Origin: Begonia masoniana
Taxonomy: Eukaryota > Streptophyta > Magnoliopsida > Cucurbitales > Begoniaceae
Assembly (NCBI GenBank): GCA_022432975.1
Contig: CM039512.1
Location: forward strand, 7,452,858-7,516,857
DNA length: 64,000 nucleotides
Reading direction: 5' to 3'
Every line of letters starts with the position of its first letter. Position 1 is the stretch's first letter. The notes below the pieces were generated by a model. The model did no database searches. It saw nothing but the letters and a program-made list of their open reading frames with translations, and was not told where the DNA came from. Both the position numbers and the translations under genes were made by a program. Below are positions 35,050 through 45,067 of the stretch, piece by piece.

Positions 35050-36325
35050 TTAACTTCCTGCTTGCCTTCCAACATCTTCCCCATCTTCCCCAATTGCCAG
35101 AATCAACTCCAGTTGCTTCTGCCTGTTGCTCCTACACACCAAGAACTCAAACGATCAGTCCAAATCTGATGCCACCATTTTTATGACAAGTTACAAATGC
35201 TTTAGTACTTCCAAATCGTCTTCTCTAATCACAGTAACTAGTCCTATTTTTACAGAATTCTAGCAAGAAACTTGTCTTGAACAGATTTGGATCGTCAAAT
35301 TTGGTATTGATTTTACCTGCATAGCCAGCAAAACCTTTTGGATTTCTCCGAGTTCCTTCTCCAAAATTTCCCCTTGCAGTGCTAAAGCTCTAGTGGCCTC
35401 AGAATTTTTATGAGCCAAAGCTGCAGTCTTGAGCAAAGAACAAAGAACTGAGAATAGTAACAAACGAATATCTAGCAAGACCAAGTTTACCACTTAAAAT
35501 AACAACACATAGTTAAAATTCTTTGGTAAATGAAAAACTAAATTACAAAAAATTGTCACCAGATCTTCTGAGTGTAATGTTGGAATACTGTTTGTAATCA
35601 TACTAATGGAATTCCTCAATTAAATCGAAAAGAAATTTATCAGAGATCCAATATTTCTTTACCTCAGCAATAGGATCTTTAAGAGCCTTGCGGAAAAGCT
35701 TGAACCTTATTCCCAGCTTCTCAAGCTGCCTCGACAATGAGCGTATCAAAGTGGAAGAGCTTCTCAGATCTCCCTCTAATTTCTCAATCCTCTGCACTAA
35801 GTTAGCCTCAAAGGCACCCTTCACACTCTGTCCAGATATCCGCCTCCATTGCCGTCTCCGAATCCACGCCCCGATGGCAACCCCGCAAACCAAAAGTAAA
35901 ATTCCCAAAACAAGGTTCTTCTCCCCAATGACTGCCGGGAAGGTCTTCTTTGTGTCCGACAGAGCGTGATTCACAGCAAATCCTATTGAAATAACTGCTA
36001 CAGAAACAAGGCACAATACTTCTGCAATCGACAGGAAATGATCAAAACTGAAATCACCTAAGCTACTTTCTGTCTGAACCACACCTTCAGATTCAAAAAC
36101 TCCAAGACGATACCGCCGGTTTCCCAAAGACCTCAAATCGAGAGGATACAGGAACACGTGCTTCGGAATTTGAAAATGCGGGAAATTCTTCCCGCATTCG
36201 GAGTTAATTGAGAAGGAGAATCTAGAACTAGGACACCTCTTAATCGAGGAGGCATAGTGTGAGTTGAAACGCGAAGGTGAAATTGTGAAGAGGTTTTGTG
36301 AAGGGATTAACATTGTTGTGGACAA
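35050..36325 (-). CDS. Two-helix membrane protein with coiled coil, probably plastid-targeted (three exons)
   Basis: Predicted exons: 36325-35663 (221 codons), 35427-35317 (37 codons) and 35118-35050 (22 codons plus TAA). All junctions are GT-AG and in phase 0, giving about 280 residues. The N-terminus is Ser/Thr/Arg-rich with few acids for about 70 residues, like a chloroplast transit peptide. Two hydrophobic helices follow (about residues 98-118 and 138-155) and then WIRRRQWRR. The C-terminal half is a heptad-rich coiled coil (LVQRIEKLEGDLRSSSTLI, then QLEKLGIRFK, LEKELGEIQKVLLAMQ). I do not recognise a named family. The exon 3 acceptor is uncertain: an upstream AG at about 35127 would give a different C-terminus. 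No start ATG competitor exists upstream. Confidence 0.75.
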
Positions 36326-36581
36326 GGCTTGGTAGGATTCTACTCAGTATCTCATAGTTGTACTTGTACCTGCCGAGGGTTGGAATTGGAAGACGGGTTT
36401 GGCTTTGAGCATTAAAATAAACAAACCCGCCCTCCGATCAGAGAGAGAGAAGGAAGATTCAGTGAGAAAATTAGATTATTATCTCCTCGCCCTATGGTCT
36501 GCATCCTGAAATGGAAGAGCAGAGAATGGATTCGACTCAATAAAGGCTAGGGCTAAAATGGTAGGCTTAAGTTCACAGTAG

Positions 36582-36616
<35 letters not shown>

Positions 36617-36847
36617 AGGGCGAAGAAGACGAGAAAAACAAAGTGTTCAATTACTGGAGCGAGCAACAAGAAAAGGGATATTAATAAATTACTGTATTCT
36701 ATTTATTTATTATTTTACAGTTAATTTAATTTAAATTTTATTTTGACTCAGACACTATTACAAAAATCTTACAGAGAAATAAATCCAAATTCTGTAGAAA
36801 TTCATTATAATTATAGATACCTCACCATAAATTGGGAGGAAAAAATT
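36326..36847. promoter_or_regulatory. Upstream region of the membrane-protein gene with an (AG)n run
   Basis: Leader and promoter of the minus-strand gene. It includes an (AG)15 microsatellite at about 36586-36615, a common element of plant 5' regions, and then AT-rich sequence up to a copia LTR. No core promoter could be fixed. Confidence 0.55.
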
Positions 36848-37613
36848 TGTGGGGTCCTTCCATTATGATAAGGAACTCACCTCATCAATGAAGTACAAAA
36901 GAAAATTTTTGTCTTTTGCACCTCACTCTTCAGCAAGATCTTCAAATTTTACTGGTGATTGTCCTCTTGTGAGGAACTCTTTTTATAAATAGAGAGTTCC
37001 TGATGAAGGAAAATTTATCCCAATAACAAAGAGAAGCTGCAGAGGGTTTCTTCTGTGAGAAGAGGGAGAGAAAATAGAGAGAGTTTGTGGGAGGAAAAAA
37101 AAGGGTGAGCGAAACATAAGCGAAGTACTTTTGAATACAGTGAGAATTCTAAGAATAATGATTTCTCTTAGTGGATATTTTCTAGAATATTAGATATCTA
37201 GAAAAATATTGTAAATCCTATTTTTCATAGTGAGATCTTTCTGGACTCGGTCCTTGTGGTTTTTTCCTGATTTAGGTTTCCATGTAAAAATTCTTGGTGT
37301 TCATTTTAGCCATTATTTTTCTTACTTCTTGGCCGTTATATTTTTACGGTACGTAAAAATATTCCTGGCATTTTTCAGACTGCATCTGCTATCGTTTCTC
37401 GTACTGCTTATTTAGTAGTGTAATTATACTGTGTAAGTGAGTTTTGTCTAGGAGACTGGATTTTAAGTGGGATAGTTTGTGATCCCCCCAACCTTTCCTA
37501 GGAACTTACTTGGAAATGTAATTCTATCTAGAAGATTGTCCAGTATAGTCTTTCTCGAAAATTATTCTGATCAGTACTCTCCACGTTTTATAGCGGCGGT
37601 ATTATTATTGTCT
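36848..37613 (+). repeat. Truncated copia LTR in the opposite orientation to copia-2
   Basis: Starts TGTGGGGTCCTTCCATTATG and stays similar to the copia-2 LTR (63567 down to 62776) to GCGGCGGTATTATTATTGTCT. It lacks the last roughly 23 bp of the LTR. At 37614 it passes abruptly into gypsy-3 LTR sequence (AAAACTTGTTT). Confidence 0.88.
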
Positions 37614-39020
37614 AAAACTTGTTTCTCCTGTTTTCTTCTGTTTCCTTCAGCAAAGGTAATCATCTAACCTAGTTAACGAGTTTGAACAAGTTAAGATATG
37701 AGTTTTGTGGAAGTTAAGGGTTATGATATTTTGAGAAAACTCACTGTTTTTGTATGAAAACACGCTGGTTTGTTTTCTAAAGATTTGAATGGAGTCTGGA
37801 ACATGTTCTACCAAGTTATTAGTTAGCATTTGCAGATCTGTTTATTTTCTTTACGTGCATGTTTTAGGTTCGTGTATAACCGAGACGTTCAAGACTTACA
37901 ACTCTACAGCAACAGATAAGTTCATGTGTGTAGATTGGCCCTTAAGGCCCTACATCACGGAGATACTAGGTTTTACTTCTATTGGGTGGTTTCGAGTAGA
38001 AAGGTTAGAGTTAAGTTCTGAGTTATCTACGTTTCTCTTTATGTTCTGCTGTTTTATTCCTATTGTCTGCTATTTTAAGTTGAAGTATTGTAAACATCCA
38101 TGCATACACATTTTTCCCGAAAACTCATGCAAAATGCTTTCTGCACACGTTTTAGAGTTAAGAAAGATAAAAAAAAATCTAACTGTAATGTATCGGTTAA
38201 GTGTGGGATGGGGACTGGCCCTCTGTTTCTGTTATGTTCTGCATTACTGTATGTGCCTGATAGTGCACTCACTAGTTCCCCTACAAGCCCCACTTATACC
38301 CCTCTGCCAGTGAAACGTAATGTAATGTACTGTCACTGTATTCTGAAAGTTCATGCATAGCATTTGCATCACTGCATTTTTCATGTTCTTATTGAGTTTT
38401 AGACTCATAGGTGAACTCCCTGATGTAGGTACGAAATCCGTGGATGAGGATTTTGTGCCTCAGGCCGACGAATAAGTGGCTGGTGGCGTGAGCTTTCGGG
38501 GATGGTTGTGGCAGCTAGACATATTCCTGACCAGAGAGAGTGAAGTTTTAAAGTTTTGTGTTTATGTTTCAAAAACTTCTGTTTTGGTGAATTCTGGAAA
38601 TGTATGTCAAGTTCTGTACAGTTTCTGAGATTTGAAAACGATGTATAGACTCTATGTTGTTAAGGTCTTTTAAAACCTTTGTTATAACAGTTGTATTTTA
38701 TGAAGTATTCTGGAACTGTTTGGAATCTCTTCCTTTGAGGTTGTGCATAGATTGTCTCGAGTTTTAGAGTTATCCATGCAGTTTGTTTTTTTTTTTTTAT
38801 CTCTGTCATGTTGTCAAGTGTGTTTTAAAACTGTGTTTTGAATCGGGTTTTAGAAGTTCAAAGTTTTCTGCGTCAAAAGAAGTAAGTCGTCCACGCTTTC
38901 TGTAAAAGAGTTGTTCATTTGGTTCTGTGAACAGTCGTCCATTTTGCCTCCAGTTTCTGTTGTCTATTTTGCTTTTGATTTCTGTCTTTTATTCGGCTAA
39001 GTATTATCGTCCAAAGTTAT

Positions 39021-39300
39021 CGTCCACGGTCCCCGCCTTTTTGTCAAACGTCCACGGTCACTGCCTTTTTGTCAAACGTCCACGGTCACTGCCTTTTTGT
39101 CAAACGTCCACGGTCACTGCCTTTTTGTCAAACGTCCACGGTCACAGCTTTTTGTCAAACGTCCACGGTCACTGCCTTTTTTGTCAAACGTTCACGGTCA
39201 ATGCCTTTTTGCTCAAACGTCCACGGCTTGTCTGTTTTTTAAATTCAAACGTCCACGGCTTCTGTTCTGTTGTTTAAATTCAAACGTCCATGGACTCCTG
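39021..39300. repeat. 28-bp minisatellite of gypsy-3 5' LTR
   Basis: About ten copies of a unit TTTTTGTCAAACGTCCACGG plus TCACTGCC. The 3' LTR has about twelve at 46755-47115, so copy number differs between the two LTRs. Confidence 0.9.
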
Positions 39301-39463
39301 TGCTTACTGTTCTCTGTCTTTGTAATTCAAACGTCACCGACTTCTAGTGTCTTCAGTCTGCTATACTGTAGTCCATATCTTCTTGTATATGTCTTCTGAT
39401 TTCCTGTCTTTCGATTTTGTTTTATGTTAAGTCCTTAAAGTAAAGTTCAAAAAAAAAAAAAAA

Positions 39464-40190
39464 GGGAAAAATTTAATTTAGTATCCAACGTATAGATCAG
39501 TGGTCATTTGGTCCCTAACGTTATTTTTAACCCAATCAAACCCTATCGTATAAAACGTTTGGCAATTCAAAACCCTCAGCGTCAATGTTTTCAGTTAAAT
39601 TTGACAGATTCTTTTCAAAATTCCTAATTACTCTCTCTCTCTCTCTCTCTCGTCTCTCTCTCTCCTCTCTCTCTCATCTCTCTCTCTCTCCCATCTCCTC
39701 ATCTCTCTCCTCTCTCTCTGCGCTTGTTGAGTTGTGAAAAATCGATTTGATAAGAATTGAAATGACTAAATCGAAGGTTTGTTCCCATAAACAATTTTCG
39801 GACTGGATCTCAAAGCCGACAAAGCACCTAATATTTCAGCTCCTCGATCCGAATCCAAAATCCAGGATGAGCATAGAAGCTCTCATGCGAAACTCCTGGT
39901 TCAAAAAATCCATCCAATCAAAGCTTCATAAACACTGCGAAGAAGAAAATTCTCTCACCGAATCGTTTTTGAATTGTAAACTGCAAAACAACGTTCCAGT
40001 GATGAACGCATTCGACATAATTTTGATGTCTTCAGGGCTGAATCTATCAGGGCTATTCAAAGTGGCGACAAAGAAGAACGAGAAGAGATTCACAACAAAG
40101 AATTATTTATGGGAACAAACCTTCGATTTAGAGGGGGGCGTAGCTTTCTTTTGGGTGTTGGGTTTGATGAGAGTGATCTGCGAATTAAAG

Positions 40191-40237
<47 letters not shown>

Positions 40238-40400
40238 TTTGGGAATTTTGAAAAGAATCTGTCAAATTTAACTGAAAAATTGACGGGAGGGTTTGAATTG
40301 CAAACGTTTTATACGATAGGATTTGATTGGGTTAAAAATAAACGTTAAGGACCAAATGACCACTGACCACATACGTTGGGTACTAAATTGAACTTTTCCC
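39464..40400 (+). mobile_element. Pack-MULE carrying a CIPK kinase fragment
   Basis: 937 bp with roughly 70-bp terminal inverted repeats: left GGGAAAAATTTAATTTAGTA, and the right end is the reverse complement of GGGAAAAGTTCAATTTAGTA. The match runs on through GGTCATTTGGTCC and the TTTTAACCCAATC block. It sits in the A-run of the LTR: 15 A at the left, 7 A at the right, against about 10 A in the uninterrupted 3' LTR (47229-47238), consistent with a duplication of A's. It encodes no transposase but carries a host kinase fragment. Confidence 0.88.
39747..40271 (+). pseudogene. Captured fragment of a CBL-interacting protein kinase (CIPK)
   Basis: Open frame of 174 codons whose middle (about residues 15-115, 39790-40095) matches the end of a CIPK/SnRK3 kinase domain (LIFQLLDPNPKSRMSIEALM, NSWFKKS) followed by the NAF/FISL motif (VMNAFDIILMSSGLNLSGLF), which binds calcineurin B-like calcium sensors. 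The ATP-binding lobe, the catalytic loop and the C-terminal regulatory domain are missing. The final Arg-Glu run (about 40195-40232) is translated (GA)n microsatellite. No intron interrupts the fragment, so the donor may have been an intronless CIPK. It is unlikely to be an active kinase. Confidence 0.88.
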
Positions 40401-40473
40401 AAAAAAATATGTCACATTTTAAAATTTTCGGAGTGATGGCTCCTCGGCCCCAATCGGGTCTGGGGCCGTCACA

Positions 40474-40495
40474 GTTATGGTATCAAAGCCTCCAG
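40474..40495 (+). other. gypsy-3 primer-binding site
   Basis: TGGTATCAAAGCCTCC follows the LTR end ...GTCACA after a few bases; initiator Met-tRNA type with one change. Confidence 0.85.
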
Positions 40496-40634
40496 GTTTT
40501 AAAAGCGGTTCTGGAGAAATGTCTGGTTGCACAACCCGCCATAAGAGATCGCTCCACCAACTGTAAGTGTTTAAATTTCCGTCAAAGTTCTGTTTATTAA
40601 ATTTGGTTATTCTGTTTATAGGGTTTTCTTAGAA

Positions 40635-41921
40635 ATGGTGAGAGGACAACAGGATGAAGCAAGCGAAAGTTCTCATGCCATTGACCGATTAACTGAGCTG
40701 GTGGGTGTACAGTCCCACATGGTGGAATGCTTGATGTCCAGAGAAGATAACGGAAATAAAAATCATGGTAATGCTCCGCGTGACACCAGTGGAGATAGGT
40801 TCCGGCGACTCCAACCGCCAATGTTTGATGGATTATCGACGGATCCAGCTCACGCTGAGGAATGGGTTCGGCAGATTGAACAAATGTTCAACTATGCCAA
40901 GGTGGAGGAGAGCAAGAAGGTTACATGTGTCACGTTTCATCTCACCAAGAATGCTGGATTTTGGTGGGATACAGACCGCATTAAGCTGGGAGGGATTCAA
41001 GAATATCTTTTATGAGAAGTATTTCGACCACAGAGTGAGGAAGGAAAAGTTGGTTGAATTCTCTCGGCTACGACAATACGGATTAGTGGCTGAATATGTT
41101 CAGAAGTTTGAGTCCTTGTCCCGCTATGCAACACATTTGGTGGACACCGATGAGAATAAGGTACACCAGTTTATTCAGGGTCTGAAGATGGACCTTTTAC
41201 GAAGGATCATAACCGGGGGATTTGATGAAGCACCATACCCGAGAGTGGTGGCTAAGGCTTATCAGTTGGAGGCTTTAGAAATAAAGTCCCAGAGACAGAG
41301 GGATTTGTCGAAGAGATTCCTTCGTGATGCCTCTCAACAACAACAACAAAGGGGTCAAAATTTGCAACCTCAACAGCAACAGAACAGGGGCATTAAAAGG
41401 CCCAATGAGACATCACTTATCATGACAAGGGAAAGAGACCAATGGGAGCTCCTCAGCTTCCCGTATGCCCGCGATGCCAGAAGAGTCACAGAGGAGAATG
41501 CAGGCTCCTTACAGGCCATTGTTTCCGATGTGACAAGGAGGGCCATCATGTCTGGGATTGCCCGATGCCCGACACGAGACCAAATCATGTCGTGCCAAGA
41601 GTTTTTGCAATGATAGAGGATGATGATGATGTCGCCCAGCACACAGCAATTACAAGTACAATTTTGATATGTAATACACCTGCTTATACTCTGTTGGACA
41701 CGGGGGCCACACATTCGTCTGTGGCAAGGGATTTCATAGATAAGAAGTTAAGAATTTTGCCGTCTGGTCAGCCCTACAGTGTCATGCTACCATCCAAAGA
41801 GTTTATGCACTCTGAGCAGGCAGTGCAGGGTGATATAGTGTCAATTGGAGACCAGAAATTATATGCCAACCTCATCGTCATCGGTATGAAGGGATACAAT
41901 GTTATTCTGGGGATGGATTGA
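40635..41921 (+). pseudogene. gypsy-3 gag and protease
   Basis: The ATG at 40635 opens gag (RFRRLQPPMFDGLSTDPAHAEEW, then FHLTKNAGFWWD). A frameshift near 40985 moves to the frame carrying YEKYFDHRVRKEKLVEFSRLRQ, KVHQFIQGL and a Gln-rich linker. A second shift near 41445 leads to CPRCQKSHRGEC, the CX2CX4HX4C knuckle CFRCDKEGHHVWDC and the protease site LLDTGATHSSVA. The frame ends at TGA 41919-41921, where GMD should be followed by Trp (TGG to TGA). Confidence 0.9.
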
Positions 41922-43292
41922 CTATTTGGACATCATGCCACCACCAATTGCAGGTCCGGACTTGTGTCGTTTAAGCGCCCGAAAGAGGAGGAGTTCTCCT
42001 ATCAGGCTATACCAAAAGAATACACTATGCCTGTTATATCCTCCTTAAAAGCTAAACAGCTGATGAGGTCAGGATGCGTCGGATTTCTTGCCCACGTAGT
42101 AGATGTTCAAAGGCAAGATGAGGTGGAACTTCAAAATATTCCGGTAGTTCAAAACTTCTCAGAGGTATTCTTAGATGACTTGCCGGGGTTGCCACCGGAT
42201 CGTGAGATTGAGTTTGAAATTGACGTATGTCCTGGTGCCGAACCAGTATCAAAGAACCCGTACCGTATGGCGCCAATTGAGCTGAAGGAGTTGAAGACTC
42301 AGCTAAAAGAACTTGTGGACAGGGGGTTTGTACGCCTTAGTTTCTCTCAGTTGGGTGCTCCCGTCTTATTTGTTAAAAAGAAGGATGAGTCCCTACGTAT
42401 GTGTATCGACTACCGTGAGCTGAACAAGTTAACTATCAAGAATAAGTACCCGTTGCCGAGGATCGATAATTTATTTGACCAGCTACAAGGAGCTCGGGTA
42501 TTCTCGAAGATTGACTTGCGCTCTGGTTATTATCAATTGAAGGTCAGGGCCAGTGATATTTCAAAGACTGCCTTCAGGACCAGATACGGGCACTATGAGT
42601 TCTTAGTGATGTCGTTTGGGTTGACTAATGCCCCGGTAGCATATATGAACTTGATGAACAGGATATTCCAGGATCTCTTGGATAAATTTGTAATCGTCTT
42701 CATCGACGACATCCTGGTCTACTCTACGAGTGAGGCCGAGCACGAGGAGCACTTGGCAATTGTGCTATCAACTCTGAAACAACACCAATTGTACGCCAAG
42801 CTATCAAAATGTGAATTCTAGTTGAGCAGGATTAACTTCTTAGGCCATGTGGTGACTGCAGAAGGAGTGTCCGTGGATCCAGCCAAGATTCTGGCAGTGA
42901 AAGAATGGCTGAGACCGAGAAATGCCAGTGAGGTACGGATTTTTATCGGGTTAGCTAGTTATTACAAAAAGTTTATCAATAGATTTTCTGTGATAGCAAA
43001 GCTTATGACCAGCTTAACGAGGAAGGATACCAGGTACAAGTGGTCTGAAGCTTGTGAAGTGAGTTTTCAGACACTTAAACAGAAGTTGACCACTGCTCCT
43101 TTGTTAGTATTGACAGTTGAAGACGGCAAATTCAGCGTATACTGTGATGCGTCCAAGGTTGGCTTGGGATGTGTATTAATGCAAGAAGGGAAAGTTGTGG
43201 CATACGCATCCAGACAATTGAAGAGTCATGAGCAAAACTACCCTACTCACGATCTGGAGTTAGTGGCAGTTGTTTATGCACTGAAGGTATAG
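41922..43292 (+). pseudogene. gypsy-3 reverse transcriptase and start of RNase H
   Basis: 41964-42821 holds [64 protein letters not shown] and the catalytic FIDDILVYS. It stops at TAG 42819-42821 (KCEF followed by TAG for Trp). 42822-43292 holds INFLGHVV, the connection domain and RNase H ([35 protein letters not shown]), and stops at TAG 43290-43292, again in place of Trp. Confidence 0.92.
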
Positions 43293-45028
43293 AGACACCA
43301 CTTGTATGGACAATCATGTGAGGCGTTTTCGGATCACAAAAGCATGAAGTACATATTTACCCAGAAAGAGTTAAACATGAGACAAAGGTAGTGGTTAGAA
43401 TTTGTGAAAGATTACGATGTTGAGATTAAATACCACTCGGGGAAAGCTAACGTGGTAGCCGATGCATTGAGCAGGATGCCAGCTACTATGCAACCAGCTA
43501 TGTCGGCCGTATCAATGCCTTTGAGGACAGAGATTCAGAAGTTCGATATGGAGATAGTTTCTGGCCTATCGGCCATGCTAGCAGACTTGACACTACAACC
43601 CACCATCCTGGACCGAATTAAAGAAGCCAAAAAGACCAATTCAAAGGAAATGACTGATATAGTAAGCAAGTTGCCTATGGGCTCTTCCGATTTCAGTTAT
43701 TCGGGAGATGGTATTCTGAAGTTCAAAGATAGGTGGTATGTTCCGAGAGACGAAGAGCTGTGAAGGGACATTTTATCGGAAGCCCACTCGTCTTCTTTCT
43801 TTGTGCATCCTGGAAGCACGAAGATGTATCAAGACTTGAAACTTCACTTCTGGTGGCCAAATATGAAGAACGAAGTAGCCAAGTATGTGGAGTCTTGCAT
43901 GATATGTCAACAAGTCAAAGCTGAACATCAACGACCAGGTGGAGCGCTTCAGCCTCTTCCGATCCCTGAATGGAAGTGAGAGAATATCACTATGGACTTC
44001 GTTGTTGGCCTACCGAGGACGGCTAAGGGCCATAATAGCATATGGGTCATAGTAGACAGATTGACAAAATCAGCCCATTTTCTACCTGTGAAGACGACGT
44101 TCTCCATGGATCAGTATGCAGAGCTTTACATTAGCAAGAACATCAAGCTACATGGGGTGCCAGTATCAATTGTATCTGACCGGGACCCTAGATTCACGTC
44201 AAGGTTCTGGAAAAGCTTGCAACACTCCTTGGGTACCAAGTTAGACTTTAGCACGGCGTTTCATTCACTGATGGACAATCCGAGAGAACGATTCAGATAC
44301 TGGAGGATATGTTAAGGTCGTGCATGCTGAAATTTCATGCTCCTTGGAGTAGATACTTGTCGTTAGTGGAGTTCGCTTATAATAATAGCTACCAGGCTAC
44401 GATCGGCATGGCTCCATATGAAGCTCTTTATGGCAGGAAGTGTAGATCCCCAATGTATTGGGATGAAGTCGGAGAAGCCAAGCTTATCGGCCCTGAGTTA
44501 TTACAGCAGATGTCCGAGGTGATTGCTGCTATTAAACAACGAATAAAAATTGCTCAGAGTCGACAGAAGAGTTACGCGGACTATAGGAGAAGAGACTTAG
44601 AGTTTGCTGAGGGCGATGAAGTATTCTTGAAAGTGTCGCCTTTCAAGGGCGTAATGAGATTCGATAAGAAAGGAAAGCTCAGCCCACGGTTCATTGGACC
44701 TTTTTCCATCTTGAAGCGTGTGGGAAGCATAGCGTACAGATTACAGCTGCCAGCGTCAATGGATGAAGTTCACAACGTTTTTCATATTTCGATGCTAAGA
44801 AAATGTGTACGAGATCCAACTCAGATCGTGGAACATGTGGACTTTGATATCATGCCAACGCTGACATATGAAGAAAGACTCATACAGATTTTGGATACTT
44901 CAATCAAAGTGCTACGCAACAAAGTGGTCCCATTGGTGAAAGTTTTATGGCGCAATCATAACGTAAAGGAAGCCACATGGGAAAGACAACAAGATGTTAG
45001 AGCCCAATATCCGGAGCTATTCACTTAA
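43293..45028 (+). pseudogene. gypsy-3 RNase H end, integrase and chromodomain-like tail
   Basis: 43404-43763 holds [17 protein letters not shown]. The zinc region (VHPGSTKMY in another frame, [11 protein letters not shown]) and a stop in PEWK(W) near 43978 precede the core at 43992-44315 (MDFVVGLP, SIVSDRDPRFTS). A frameshift near 44270 disrupts the Glu block. 44309-45028 holds YNNSYQATIGMAPYEALYGRKC, FAEGDEVFLKVSPFKG, HVFHISMLRKC-like sequence and a tail ending KEATWERQQD, with a natural stop at 45026-45028. Confidence 0.9.
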
Positions 45029-45052
45029 GAAAATTTTGGGGACAAAATTCTG

Positions 45053-45067
45053 TTAAGATGGGTGGAA
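45053..45067 (+). other. gypsy-3 polypurine tract
   Basis: AAGATGGGTGGAA directly before the 3' LTR start TGTAACACCC. Confidence 0.8.

Larger units (their letters stand above)
37614..40473 (+). repeat. gypsy-3 5' LTR (5'-truncated, with a Pack-MULE inside)
   Basis: Aligns with the 3' LTR from about 45423 onward and ends GGGGCCGTCACA. Landmarks: donor GTAATC after 37655, exon B 37868-37915 (its donor mutated to ATAAGT; the 3' LTR still has GTAAGT), acceptor TAG ending 38428, short frame ending TAA at 38475. A 28-bp minisatellite lies at 39021-39300 and a Mutator-like element at 39464-40400. Confidence 0.9.

Noticed and set aside
38927..39399. Open frames rich in VKRPRS-type repeats
   Set aside because: Translation of the 28-bp minisatellite within an LTR; the frames differ between the two LTRs.
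40195..40232. Arg-Glu repeat domain at the end of the captured CIPK frame
   Set aside because: It is a translated (GA)n microsatellite.
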